A stretch of 64,000 nt of DNA, taken from NCBI GenBank assembly GCA_046541515.1, contig JBKHDD010000006.1, forward strand, positions 1 to 64,000, in the 5' to 3' direction. Source of the DNA: CAYFVR01 sp046541515. Its GTDB lineage: Bacteria > Desulfobacterota > Desulfobacteria > Desulfobacterales > Desulfococcaceae. Both the position numbers and the translations under genes were made by a program. Of this stretch, positions 17,441-26,630 are shown piece by piece (position 1 is the first letter of the stretch; each line of letters starts with the position of its first letter). Below the pieces are notes generated by a model that saw only the letters and a list, made by a program, of their open reading frames with translations, was not told where the DNA came from and did not search any database.

Positions 17441-19114
17441 TCAGGCCGCCTCGTCCATGGCGTACAGAATCCGTCGGGACAGCTTTCGGTTTTCCATGGT
17501 GTAAAGTACGCGCTGCCACTGAAGATCCCCGGCTTCGGGTTCGTCCGAGGGAGCGGCCGGGGTCCCCCCCGCGGCGTACACGCCGTGAAGCGTCGGCGTT
17601 CGGACCACTTCGCTGGTCTCCAGCTTCACCGGTCCGCCCCAGAGGTATTCGACGCCCATCAGGGTGTTGGCGATGAAGTCCCGCACCAGCGGCTTCCCTT
17701 CAAACCGGTGGATCAGATAGAGACCGTCCTCGTCGGTCCGTTCCGTGTCCACCGACACGTGAGGCGGGTGATAGAGCGAATCGAAGAGCATGTTCCGGTA
17801 ATCTTCGGCCTTCCGGGACTGCACGAAATACTCGTAAACCATTCGCTCGCGATTTAATCGTTTGCCGGCCACGAACAGCTCGTGCCGATCCACGAAATCC
17901 TGGTCCACGAAAGTGTTGATGAAGGTGAAATCGCAAAAATTTTCCCGCACGTCGAAAATCAGGGTACGGCCCCGGCCGGTTTTTCGGTCGAAGGCCTTCC
18001 GCTCCCGGGCGTCCCGGATGCGACGGAAATCGAAGGAGTAGGCGCCCCGATCCCCCATTTCCTCGACATAATAAAACAGCCGCATGCCCAAGGCGTAAGG
18101 GTTGAGACCCACCCGAGGCATGGAGGTCACCATGGCGTTGACCCGGGCGAAATCGACCTCGTGTCCGTCGATGCGGTCGTCTTGCATGAAGAGGGTTTCG
18201 TGCCAGTAGCTGGCCCAGCCCTCGTTCATGATTTTGGTCCGAATCTGGGGCTGAAAAAACAGAGAGGTGTTGCGAATCACCTGGATGACCGTCTTCATCC
18301 AGAGATTTTCCTCCCGGTTCAAAAAGGGCGAGTGCGTGGCGAGGTATTGGATCAAATCCTTGGGCCGGCCGGTCCTTCGCTCCCGGCTTTTCTGATACAG
18401 GGCGGCGAATTCGGGATGCTCCTGGTCCACGTCGCTGAAAAAGGCGTCCTCCCCCATGTGGCCGTATTCCCGCATGGAGACGTTGAACCGGTCGATGTGC
18501 TGCATGTACTCGCTGATGGAGACCTTTTTGTGGCGCTGGAGGAAGACGTCGAAGTAGAAATCGACCCGGTCGGTCTGAACGGCGGCGGCGGGGCGGTGCA
18601 GGTCGGCCAGCTCCTCGTGGAAGGAGACCAAGTTGTCAATGCCCCGGGCGAACTCGATGACGTAATCGACCCAGCGCCCTTTTTCGGATCGCAGCCTGGC
18701 GATCATCCGCTTGTCCGAAAGCGCCTGCCCGGTGAAGTCGTAGTCCCAGGTGTGCCGGAAGAACAGGTTGTTCTGAAAAAAGTCGATGTGGCCCAGCACG
18801 TGGTAAAAAATCATCACGTTGAGCCAGTCTGGATTGTTGTCGTTGTAATAGGAGATGGCGGGCCGCGTGTTGATCACCGTCTCGTAGGGGTTGCCGGGAT
18901 ACAGCTCGTATTTGCCGCGCCCCTTGAGCACCTCCACGTCTTGGACCCAGTAATCGTACAGGGTCGGGATCATGACCTTGGGCGACAAATCCAGCAGGTC
19001 CCGGTTGGTCACGATGTATTCCAGGCTTTCGTCCTCGAAACGAAGCCCCATGTCCCGGGCCCGTTCCTTGCAGCCCTCCATGATGTTTTTGGCGTGCTGA
19101 TCAATCAGTTCCAT
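17441..19114 (-). CDS. SpoVR family protein (YcgB-like)
   Basis: A 557-residue protein spanning the full SpoVR family length. Conserved family segments include NEGWASYWHETLF (central), MIFYHVLGHIDFFQNN and the C-terminal VELIHRFEG-like end. The biochemical role of SpoVR/YcgB is unknown; in Bacillus it affects spore cortex, and in enterobacteria ycgB is a sigma-S-type stationary-phase gene. GGAGG precedes ATG 19114. It starts 31 bp after the DUF444 gene and ends 29 bp before the second prkA, consistent with one operon. The co-occurrence with PrkA and DUF444 is a recognised functional association. Confidence 0.9.
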   Translation of the reverse strand: MELIDQHAKNIMEGCKERARDMGLRFEDESLEYIVTNRDLLDLSPKVMIPTLYDYWVQDVEVLKGRGKYELYPGNPYETVINTRPAISYYNDNNPDWLNVMIFYHVLGHIDFFQNNLFFRHTWDYDFTGQALSDKRMIARLRSEKGRWVDYVIEFARGIDNLVSFHEELADLHRPAAAVQTDRVDFYFDVFLQRHKKVSISEYMQHIDRFNVSMREYGHMGEDAFFSDVDQEHPEFAALYQKSRERRTGRPKDLIQYLATHSPFLNREENLWMKTVIQVIRNTSLFFQPQIRTKIMNEGWASYWHETLFMQDDRIDGHEVDFARVNAMVTSMPRVGLNPYALGMRLFYYVEEMGDRGAYSFDFRRIRDARERKAFDRKTGRGRTLIFDVRENFCDFTFINTFVDQDFVDRHELFVAGKRLNRERMVYEYFVQSRKAEDYRNMLFDSLYHPPHVSVDTERTDEDGLYLIHRFEGKPLVRDFIANTLMGVEYLWGGPVKLETSEVVRTPTLHGVYAAGGTPAAPSDEPEAGDLQWQRVLYTMENRKLSRRILYAMDEAA

Positions 19115-19145
19115 GAATTCCTCCGTCCGGTGGTCGGACGCCCCC

Positions 19146-20519
19146 TCAGGAGATCAGCGTCTTGATGCCCTCGATCAGCCGGGTTTCGGTGGCGTCCTGC
19201 CGCATGACGTCCATCCGGATCAGGTCGGGATGGTCGGTCAGCAGGCCGGACCGGTTCAGATACCGCTCCACTTCGCTGCGGTTCCGCTGGCTGGGGTGCT
19301 CGGCGATGGTGATGCCCACCCGGCTGGCGTAGGCCAGAATTTTTTCCAGCTCCGGCAGGGATTCCTTGCCGTCGGTGTCCCAATCGTCGCCGTCGGTGCC
19401 GTGAAAGACGTAGATATTGTAGTCGCGGGCAAGGCTTTCCGCCTCCACGATTTCGTTCACCAGATGGAAGGCGGAGGCCACTTTGGTGCCGCCGGCCACC
19501 TTGGAATTGTAGTAGGTGTAGAAATCCTTCACCTCGGCGGCGTCGGTGTCGTGAAGGATGAAGCGGGTCTCCACCTGCTTGTCGTACTGGTACAGCAGCC
19601 AGGAGTAGATCAGCACGTGCTGGGAGACCACCAGCTCGGTGGGCTTGCCCATCATGGAACCGGAATAATCCCGAAGGAAAAACACCACCGCCTGGGACTC
19701 GTAATCCTTCTCCCGAGAAAGTATCCGGTAGATGCGGTCCGCCGGAGAAATCAGGAACTCCGATGGATCGATCCGTTCAATATCGGGCAGATTTCCCAGG
19801 GCGATGTTGGTTTCCACGATTTTGCGGAGGGTCGCCTTTTTGTCGAGAAACTGGCCCACGCCGGGATGGCGGTCGGTCATGTCGTAGGTGTAGCGGGTCA
19901 GCGACCGTTTCTTGCCCTTGTCCTGGAGGTTGGGCAATTCGAATTTTTCGGTGAGAATCTTGCCCAGGTCGTAGGCGCTGGACTCCATTTCGTGCTGACC
20001 GCCGCCGCCCTCTCCGGGTCCCGCGCCGGAGCCGCTGGATTCCCGCACCGGCTGTTCCCCGATCACCTCGCCCTCTTCGCCGCCGCCGGAACCGCCGGAC
20101 TCTTCCTCCTCCTCCTGGGGCTTCACCGAATCGTGGATCAGCTTTTCCTCCACGGTGGTGGGAACCACCACGATTTTATCCTGACCGCCCTGGCCGGGCT
20201 TGATCAGCCGCCCCACCCGGATTTTCCGGGGAAAACCATCCTTTTCCCGCAATTTGTCCCGCTCCAGCAACTCGTCCAGGGAACGCAGATGGAGGGCGGG
20301 ATTGGGCATGGGCGGGGCCGCCCCCTGCAAATCCGTCAAATCCACGTACTCGTAGAGTCCGGCCGATCCGGCGTCCGCGACGCCGTGGGGCGGGCAGACC
20401 GGATGGGGACCGGCCGTGGTCAGTTCGGCGCGGAATCTCGCTTCCCGTTCCCGGGAAACCCCCCGCTCCAGAATCGACTCGAAATAGGCTTCCAGCGAGG
20501 CGGATATTTTTTGGGTCAT
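19146..20519 (-). CDS. DUF444 family protein (YeaH/YhbH-like), VWA-like
   Basis: A 457-residue protein. The C-terminal part (about 245-457) is the DUF444 core with a degenerate von Willebrand A metal site (FFLRDYSGSMMG, DxSxS) and later conserved HGTDGDDWDTDG. The N-terminal half has the basic KIRVGRLIKPGQGGQ region and a Gly/Glu-rich linker. ATG 20519 (MTQKIS) follows AAGGGGGAACC; an earlier in-frame ATG 42 bases upstream lacks a ribosome site. YeaH is the usual partner of the PrkA kinase YeaG in stress responses. It lies between prkA and spoVR in a same-strand run; the 231-bp gap before it is the largest in the cluster. Confidence 0.9.
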   Translation of the reverse strand: MTQKISASLEAYFESILERGVSREREARFRAELTTAGPHPVCPPHGVADAGSAGLYEYVDLTDLQGAAPPMPNPALHLRSLDELLERDKLREKDGFPRKIRVGRLIKPGQGGQDKIVVVPTTVEEKLIHDSVKPQEEEEESGGSGGGEEGEVIGEQPVRESSGSGAGPGEGGGGQHEMESSAYDLGKILTEKFELPNLQDKGKKRSLTRYTYDMTDRHPGVGQFLDKKATLRKIVETNIALGNLPDIERIDPSEFLISPADRIYRILSREKDYESQAVVFFLRDYSGSMMGKPTELVVSQHVLIYSWLLYQYDKQVETRFILHDTDAAEVKDFYTYYNSKVAGGTKVASAFHLVNEIVEAESLARDYNIYVFHGTDGDDWDTDGKESLPELEKILAYASRVGITIAEHPSQRNRSEVERYLNRSGLLTDHPDLIRMDVMRQDATETRLIEGIKTLIS

Positions 20520-20750
20520 GGTTCCCCCTTGGGAAACGGCCGGCGGGAAGGATTGCTTCACCCTTCTCGTCGAACCTGAAGGACGGGCGAAACGAGCCCA
20601 GCCGGCGAATCAAATTGAACGGAAACGGATGGGACATTCTTCATTTCCCGCACAATGGAGCCCCAATGGAATAGAACAAGGCCCATGCCATCGGGCGAGC
20701 CGGCCGACGCCCCGGGGACGTCAAGCCGGAGCGCCCGTGCCGGCGGGCCG

Positions 20751-22811
20751 CTACATTTCGTCTTCCTGGGTGCAGAAGTATTCAATGGTTTTCTGGGCGC
20801 AGGTGCGGCAGTAGCCCAGCTTGCCCAGCATGGTTTCCACCATTCGGTCGTACAGCTTCTGGTTTTCCTCGTTGGTCCGGTTGGCCAGAGCCCCGATGAG
20901 GCTGCCGGCGCCGGCGATGTCCGACTTGAGCCGCACGTCGGTGACCGCCTTGACCAGCTCCAGGTTGTCCATGAAGTCGTAGTTGGGGTCCACGGAAATT
21001 TTCTGGCCGTAGATCTTTCGGATGGAGGTGCGAAAGCTCTCCCGCTGCTCCTCCGTCTTGAGCCCCAGCCGCTCCTCCACGCTATAGACGTAGCGCTCGT
21101 CCACCTTCAGCGCCTTCAGCTCCCCGGTCTGCGGGTCCTTGTACTTCCACATCCGGTCCGGCCCCAGATTCTCCGCGTCGATGCCGATGATCATGTTGAC
21201 GTAGTTCAGCACGTCCTTGCGGATGGCCAGCGGTTCGTCCATGTAGGCGTTGAACATCTCGGTCATCACCCGTTCCCGGTAGAGCCCCTTGGCCGTCTTG
21301 AGGTCTTCCAGATATTTGGCCCGGTCGTTGGCGTCGGGCACGTAGTCCAGAATCACCCGTTCCAGGGAGCGGAAGATGTCGTAGGCGAACATGCACTGCC
21401 CCTCGTTGGTTCCGGAGCTTTCGATGAGAAGCTGGATGGCCCGTCCCAAGTTTCGCTGACCCAACCCCTTTTGCCCGAAACGTTTGACGATGTCCGGATT
21501 CTGGTTGAGGGTGTCGATCACCTCCGCCAGCGTCTTGATGCTTTTCTCGCCGGCCACCTCGCCGGAGGACAACTTCAACATCTCGATGGGGGTGAGCTTC
21601 TCGGTTCGGGGCAGACGGGACAGCACGGCCGCCACCGATCCGGCGTAGTTCAGGTTGGGGTCTTGGTGAAGGGTTTCGCGGTTGATTGTGGTGCGGGCCT
21701 CGTTGCCAATGGCGTAGGCGGTCAACTGGCTCTGGAGCTTATAGTTGGTGTTGTGGGACACGTAGCAGATTCGACATCGGTCCACGATGGGCGCCTCTTC
21801 CTTTTCCGCCAGGAACCGGTTGAACTCCGAATTGTTGCTGGTGGCGATGATGAGGCTGTCGATTGGCCATTTAAACCCGTCGATCTCGATACTTCGATTC
21901 TGGATCACGCCCAGATAAACCTGAACCAGATCCTTTTTGTTTTTGTAGATTTCGTCGCTGAAATGGATGCCCCCGCCCGCCACCCGGGCCAGGGCCCCCC
22001 GGCGGAGGTCGAAGCGATAGGGGTTGTTGGTGTCGGTGATGTGCAGCAACCGCTGAATCGACTCCTCGCCCAGCAGATCCACCGCCGAACTGGTGATCTT
22101 GTCCTTGGCCGGATATTTCCCGGTCACCGTTCCCAAGCTTTCCACCAGCGGCACCGGAATGATTTCGATGAAATCCATCATCCGGTCCAGATCGCCGTCG
22201 CAATGGGCGCGGATATCGTTCCAGATATACCCGCTGCACGCGCCCATGGGCCGGTAGTCCTCCCACAGCGTCTCCAGGGCATGATCGGAAAAGCCGACCT
22301 CCCGGGCCAAGTATTCCCGGGTCTGGTCCTGGGTTTCCAAAAGGTTCATGCCCAGAATCATCGGGTCCTCGTAGGTCTGGGACTCGATGGTCTTCAGCTT
22401 CCCGTAGGTTCCGAGCTGGTCGATGTTTCGAAACCGGAAAGTATATTTCCGGTTTTGGTCCCGGACGAGGAAATTCCGGTAGCGGTTGCAAAGGAAATCC
22501 ACGAAGAAGGTTTTTCCGTTGCCCGGCTCGCCGACCAGCACGAAGGCCATCTCTTTGGAGGAGCCGCCCTCGGCGGCGTCCTTGACGTAGGAGACGAAAC
22601 TGTTGATTTCGTCGTACATGCCAATGACATGCTTTTTTCCCTTGCGGAAAATGCTGAAATCATAGGTGGTTTTTCCATTGACCACCACCTTTTCGATATC
22701 GCTTTCCAGAATCATCCGCGCAACGGACTGGAAGGCGTTTTCAAAGGCGCGTCGTCCTTCCTTGACGGCGGAAAGATGATGGTGAAGCGTACCGTTTCCG
22801 GTATCAGCCAT
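20751..22811 (-). CDS. prkA: PrkA (YeaG-like) serine protein kinase
   Basis: A 686-residue protein of normal PrkA length. The AAA domain has Walker A GEPGNGKT (near residue 98) and a Walker B-like HFSDEI (near 285). The sensor/asparagine region ATSNNSEFN and the C-terminal kinase-homology helical region follow. The extreme C-terminus has CRTC and a later Cys, a possible metal site. ATG 22811 has an excellent ribosome site (GGGAGG, seven bases). A sigma-70-like promoter lies upstream at 22952-22980. PrkA phosphorylates unknown substrates under stress; its operon mates DUF444 and SpoVR follow. It is distinct from the diverged PrkA-like protein at 15057. Confidence 0.92.
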   Translation of the reverse strand: MADTGNGTLHHHLSAVKEGRRAFENAFQSVARMILESDIEKVVVNGKTTYDFSIFRKGKKHVIGMYDEINSFVSYVKDAAEGGSSKEMAFVLVGEPGNGKTFFVDFLCNRYRNFLVRDQNRKYTFRFRNIDQLGTYGKLKTIESQTYEDPMILGMNLLETQDQTREYLAREVGFSDHALETLWEDYRPMGACSGYIWNDIRAHCDGDLDRMMDFIEIIPVPLVESLGTVTGKYPAKDKITSSAVDLLGEESIQRLLHITDTNNPYRFDLRRGALARVAGGGIHFSDEIYKNKKDLVQVYLGVIQNRSIEIDGFKWPIDSLIIATSNNSEFNRFLAEKEEAPIVDRCRICYVSHNTNYKLQSQLTAYAIGNEARTTINRETLHQDPNLNYAGSVAAVLSRLPRTEKLTPIEMLKLSSGEVAGEKSIKTLAEVIDTLNQNPDIVKRFGQKGLGQRNLGRAIQLLIESSGTNEGQCMFAYDIFRSLERVILDYVPDANDRAKYLEDLKTAKGLYRERVMTEMFNAYMDEPLAIRKDVLNYVNMIIGIDAENLGPDRMWKYKDPQTGELKALKVDERYVYSVEERLGLKTEEQRESFRTSIRKIYGQKISVDPNYDFMDNLELVKAVTDVRLKSDIAGAGSLIGALANRTNEENQKLYDRMVETMLGKLGYCRTCAQKTIEYFCTQEDEM

Positions 22812-22951
22812 AAGTAAACCTCCCGGTAAGGCCGATGTCCATTGGACATGAAGGGTCTCGGTTGCGGAAATGAAAAGGGGAATCCGGGGGCCCCGCGATC
22901 CCCGGAATGTTTCATGGCTCGACAAATCGGAATCCGGCCGTCGATGAAACC

Positions 22952-22980
22952 AACATAGAGAGTCGGGGAACAGTTTTCAA
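22952..22980 (-). promoter_or_regulatory. Sigma-70-like promoter of the prkA operon
   Basis: Minus strand TTGAAA (22980-22975), 17-base spacer, TATGTT (22957-22952): four to five of six consensus bases in each box at ideal spacing. It would start transcription near 22945, about 135 bases before prkA. The region lies between glgB's end and prkA's start with no other gene. Confidence 0.5.
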
Positions 22981-23043
22981 GAAATTTCCGGCTTTTCCAA
23001 GAATAAGAGCGGCGGGAAAAAACCGCAATGGGAACGACGGACC

Positions 23044-25098
23044 TCAGGCCGGCGCGAGCACCAGGGCGGTTCGGCTGGGCAGATATAGACGAAGCGCCGA
23101 TGGGCCGCCGGCAACCGGCATGGCGGCGTGAAGGGTGTCGGGCGTCAATCGGCGGTGCCCGCCAAAATCCGCCGCGTCGCTGTCCAGAACCATGCGGTAA
23201 TCCCCGGCAGGGGCGGGAACGGCATATCCCTCGTGGGAACGGTCGGGATGGAAATTGAAGGCGAAAACCAGTCCGGCCCGCATGAAGGCCAGCACCTTGT
23301 GGTCGTTGTGCTCGGTCAGCAGATGGACGGAAGGGTCGCCCAAAAGGCGTCGATTTCGGGCCAGCCGAATCATCTCCCGGTCAAAGGCCGCCAGAAACCG
23401 GAATTTCAGCTCGGGATCGTCGGCCAAGTGCCACTGCCGGCGGGCGTAGTGGTAGGACCAGTTGTTGCCCTCCCGGGGGAAATCGATCCATTCCGGGTGG
23501 CCAAACTCGTTTCCCATAAAATTGAGGTAGCCGTGACCGGCCGTGGCCAACGTGACCAGGCGGATCATCTTGTGGAGGGCAATGGCCCGGTCGGCCCGGA
23601 GGTGAGGATCGTCGGCGCGCATGTGTTCGTAGATGTCGGCGTCCATGAGTCTGAAAATCAGGGTCTGATCTCCCACCAGGGCCTGATCGTGGGATTCGCA
23701 GTAGGAGATGATCCGCTCCTCGGCGCGACGGTTGTTCAGCTCGTGCCAGAGCTGGCCCATGGGCCAGTCCTCGTCGGCCCTCTCCTTGATCAGCTTGATC
23801 CAGAAATCGGGAATCCCCATGGCGAACCGATAGTCGAAGCCGGTTCCCCCCTCGGACTCGGGCGCCGCCAGCCCCGGCATTCCGCTGACGTCCTCCGCGA
23901 TGGTGGCCGCGTCGGGACGAAGCTGATGAATCAACCGGTTGGCGAGGGTCAGATAGGCCAGGGCGTCGCGGTCGATGTTGTCGCCGAAGTAGTCGTCGTA
24001 CCGGGTGAATGCCTTTTCCAGCCCGTGGTCCAGATAAAGCATGCTGGTGACCCCGTCGAACCGGAAGCCGTCGAAACGATACTCGTCCAGCCAGAAACGG
24101 CAGTTGGACATCAGAAAATGGACCACCTCCGGTTTTCCGTAGTCGAAGCAGCGGGAATTCCAGGCGTGGTGGTGGCCCCGGGGACCGTCGTGGAAATACT
24201 GGTATGGCGTTCCGTCGAACCGGCCGAGGCCCTCCACCTCGTTGATGACGGCGTGGGAATGGACCAGGTCCATGATCACCCGGAGCCCGGCGCCGTGGGC
24301 CGTATCGATGAGGTATTTCAGATCGTCGGGGGTGCCGAAACGGGAAGAGGCCGCGAAAAAGCTGGACACCTGATAGCCGAAAGAGCCGTAGTAGGGGTGT
24401 TCCTGCACCGCCATCAGCTGGATGGCGTTGTAGCCGGCGTCGGCGATCCGGGGAACCACCCGGTCCGCGAATTCCCGGTAGCCGCCCACGCGCCCCTCCT
24501 CCTGGGCCATGCCCACATGGGCCTCGTAGACCAGTATTCCGGCGTCCCCCGGGGGCGGGGAGGGATGCCTCCAGGCGTGGGGCGTTTCCGGTCGCCAGAC
24601 CTGGGCGTTAAAAATGAGCGTTTCCGGGTCCTGCGCCACCCGGCGGGCCCAGGCGGGAATCCGATCCCCCCCGCCCCCGGGCCACTCCATTCGAAGCCGG
24701 TACAGACTTTCGTGGCCCAGCACGTCGGGCGGAATCTCCAGCTCCCAGACGCCGTTGCCATCGATCCGGCGGAGGGCGAAAGCCGGGTCGGGGTTCCAGC
24801 CGGAATGGTCCCCAATCAAATAAATCGCCTCGGCGTTGGGCGCCCATTCCCGAAAGACCCAGCCGTCCTCGCGGGGATGGAGCCCGAAATACTCGTGGCC
24901 CGAGGCGAAGTCGCCCAAGGTCAGGCCGTCGGGCAGCAGCCGGGTTTCCACCGAGCGGATGTGCTCCATTCGCGCCTCGATGACATCCGCGAAGGGTTCC
25001 AGCAGCGGGTCGCGCCGGACGATGCCGGGTCGGGGAGGGGCCGCCGGCGAAGCGGAGGGGGTCGCGCCCTTGACGGGCCGTTTTCCGGGATCAGGCAT
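23044..25098 (-). CDS. glgB: 1,4-alpha-glucan branching enzyme (GH13, eukaryote-like type)
   Basis: A 684-residue GH13 enzyme. An N-terminal CBM48-like domain (HPREDGWVFREWAPNAEAIYLIGDHSGW) precedes the catalytic barrel. Conserved GH13 regions are present: IMDLVHSHAV, GFRFDGVTSM with the Asp nucleophile, IAEDVSGMPG with the Glu acid, and CESHDQAL. The sequence around YGSFGYQVSSFFAASSRFG and FMGNEFGHPEWIDFPREGNNWSY matches the animal/plant GBE1-like subgroup more than E. coli GlgB. It makes the alpha-1,6 branches of glycogen. ATG 25098 overlaps the stop of glgA by 8 bp, so synthase and branching enzyme are coupled. Confidence 0.92.
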   Translation of the reverse strand: MPDPGKRPVKGATPSASPAAPPRPGIVRRDPLLEPFADVIEARMEHIRSVETRLLPDGLTLGDFASGHEYFGLHPREDGWVFREWAPNAEAIYLIGDHSGWNPDPAFALRRIDGNGVWELEIPPDVLGHESLYRLRMEWPGGGGDRIPAWARRVAQDPETLIFNAQVWRPETPHAWRHPSPPPGDAGILVYEAHVGMAQEEGRVGGYREFADRVVPRIADAGYNAIQLMAVQEHPYYGSFGYQVSSFFAASSRFGTPDDLKYLIDTAHGAGLRVIMDLVHSHAVINEVEGLGRFDGTPYQYFHDGPRGHHHAWNSRCFDYGKPEVVHFLMSNCRFWLDEYRFDGFRFDGVTSMLYLDHGLEKAFTRYDDYFGDNIDRDALAYLTLANRLIHQLRPDAATIAEDVSGMPGLAAPESEGGTGFDYRFAMGIPDFWIKLIKERADEDWPMGQLWHELNNRRAEERIISYCESHDQALVGDQTLIFRLMDADIYEHMRADDPHLRADRAIALHKMIRLVTLATAGHGYLNFMGNEFGHPEWIDFPREGNNWSYHYARRQWHLADDPELKFRFLAAFDREMIRLARNRRLLGDPSVHLLTEHNDHKVLAFMRAGLVFAFNFHPDRSHEGYAVPAPAGDYRMVLDSDAADFGGHRRLTPDTLHAAMPVAGGPSALRLYLPSRTALVLAPA

Positions 25099-26611
25099 AA
25101 TCGGTAATCAAGGGTCGATGAAGCATTTTTTCATACAGATGAATGTACTGCTGGGCCGTGCGGGCATGGGTGAAGGTCTCCTGCGCCTGAATCATGATCC
25201 GCTCAATCTGCGCCGCCTTCACGTCGGGCGGCAGCTTGTGGAAGTTCATGGCCTCCTTCACCGCCCAGAACAGCCCCGGGCCGTCAAATATCTGAAAGAG
25301 GAAGCCGTTGCCACGCCCGGCCCCGGCGTCGAGGTGGGACACGGTGTCGTGAATGCCGCCGGTGTCGTGGGCCACCGGCAGGGCGCCGTAAATCGGACCG
25401 ATCATTTGAGGCAGGCCGCAGGGTTCGAACCGGGAGGGCATCAACACGAAATCGGCCGCGGCGTAGGCCATGTGCTCCAATCGTTCGTCGAAGTCGCAGA
25501 CGGCGATCCGTTCTTCCAGCCCGTGAAAGCGGGCGATGTTCTGAAACACCGGCTGGTAGGGGCCGTTGGCCACGAAGACCACTTGAAGAGTGTCGTACCA
25601 GAAGGCGGAAATCATGTCGTAGATGATGTCCGACAGCAGCTGGCACCCCTTCTGGACCGGGTCCAGCCGGGAAGGCCAGAAAAAAACCGGGGCTTCCGGC
25701 TCCTGCACCAGCCCCAGCAGCTCCTGAAGGTGAACCTTGTTTTCCCGTTTGGCCTCGGCGTGGTCGGCGGGGGCGTAGGTCCGGGTCAGCGCCTTGTCCT
25801 CCGCCGGGTGGAAGGCCGGGTCGGGCGCGTTTAAAATGCCGAAGGCGCAGTCCGCGTGAAATTTGCTGGTCAGCTCCGCCCGGATGGACGGCTCCACGAA
25901 ATCGTGGCGGCCTTCGATGATTTCCAGCAGAAAGGTGGGGCTGACGGTGTTGACGAAGTGGGCGGCGAAAATTCCGCTGGTCAAAAAATCCAGCGAATTG
26001 GTCTCCCGGCTCTCCTCGTAGCTTTGGGGCACCCGTTCGAAATAGAGATGCTTCCAGAAGGACGCGGCGTCTATGCCCCGGTCCTCGATGCGGGAAAGGG
26101 GACACCGAACGGTGTGGATATTGTGAATGGTGAAGAGACACGGAATTTCCAGCTCCCGGGCCATGGCCGGAATCAGCGCGGTCATCCAGTCGTTGCAGTG
26201 GATCAGGTCCGGCTTCACCTGGGGAACGATGTAGTTGAGCACGTCCCGTTGAAAGGTGAGAGAGAGCTTGGTGTTTTCCAGCCCGTTGCCGGCGTAGATC
26301 TGGTTGAGATAGAAAAAGGCCCGGTCCTTGACGAGGTGCAGCCGCTCGTCCGGCATGACCTCGAAAATGGCCTTCTGCTCCTTTTTTAAAAACGGCGCCA
26401 GCCGGTCCCGGAAGATGGACCGGTAATCCGGCAGCGCCACGTGCACGTCGGCGCCCTGCTCGAACAGGGCGCTGATCAACGCGGCGGATACGTCGGCCAG
26501 CCCTCCGGCCTTGGCGGTCAGGTAGTGGGCGAGGTTCCCCATCCGGTCCGGAAGGTAGGTCACCTCGGGCGTCACGATGAGAATCCGGGGATTTCGCCGC
26601 GTTTCGGTCAT
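25091..26611 (-). CDS. glgA: Glycogen synthase (GT5)
   Basis: A 506-residue GT5 glycosyltransferase. The N-terminal nucleotide-sugar loop is TAKAGGLADVSAAL (the K-x-GGL motif, near residue 34), and the C-terminal domain has SRFEPCGLPQMI with the conserved acid. ADP-glucose is the usual donor for bacterial GlgA, though UDP-glucose cannot be excluded. AAGGAG precedes ATG 26611. It starts 19 bp after the phosphorylase gene and overlaps the branching-enzyme gene. No glgC (ADP-glucose pyrophosphorylase) lies in this window. Confidence 0.92.
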   Translation of the reverse strand: MTETRRNPRILIVTPEVTYLPDRMGNLAHYLTAKAGGLADVSAALISALFEQGADVHVALPDYRSIFRDRLAPFLKKEQKAIFEVMPDERLHLVKDRAFFYLNQIYAGNGLENTKLSLTFQRDVLNYIVPQVKPDLIHCNDWMTALIPAMARELEIPCLFTIHNIHTVRCPLSRIEDRGIDAASFWKHLYFERVPQSYEESRETNSLDFLTSGIFAAHFVNTVSPTFLLEIIEGRHDFVEPSIRAELTSKFHADCAFGILNAPDPAFHPAEDKALTRTYAPADHAEAKRENKVHLQELLGLVQEPEAPVFFWPSRLDPVQKGCQLLSDIIYDMISAFWYDTLQVVFVANGPYQPVFQNIARFHGLEERIAVCDFDERLEHMAYAAADFVLMPSRFEPCGLPQMIGPIYGALPVAHDTGGIHDTVSHLDAGAGRGNGFLFQIFDGPGLFWAVKEAMNFHKLPPDVKAAQIERIMIQAQETFTHARTAQQYIHLYEKMLHRPLITDYA

Positions 26612-26630
26612 GCCGTCTCCTTTCGGGGGA

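Noticed and set aside
25425..25440. tRNA T-arm-like GGTTCGAACC
   Set aside because: It lies in the glgA coding frame and has no acceptor stem, anticodon loop or CCA context around it. A similar GGTTCGAATC near 27780 lies inside glgP.
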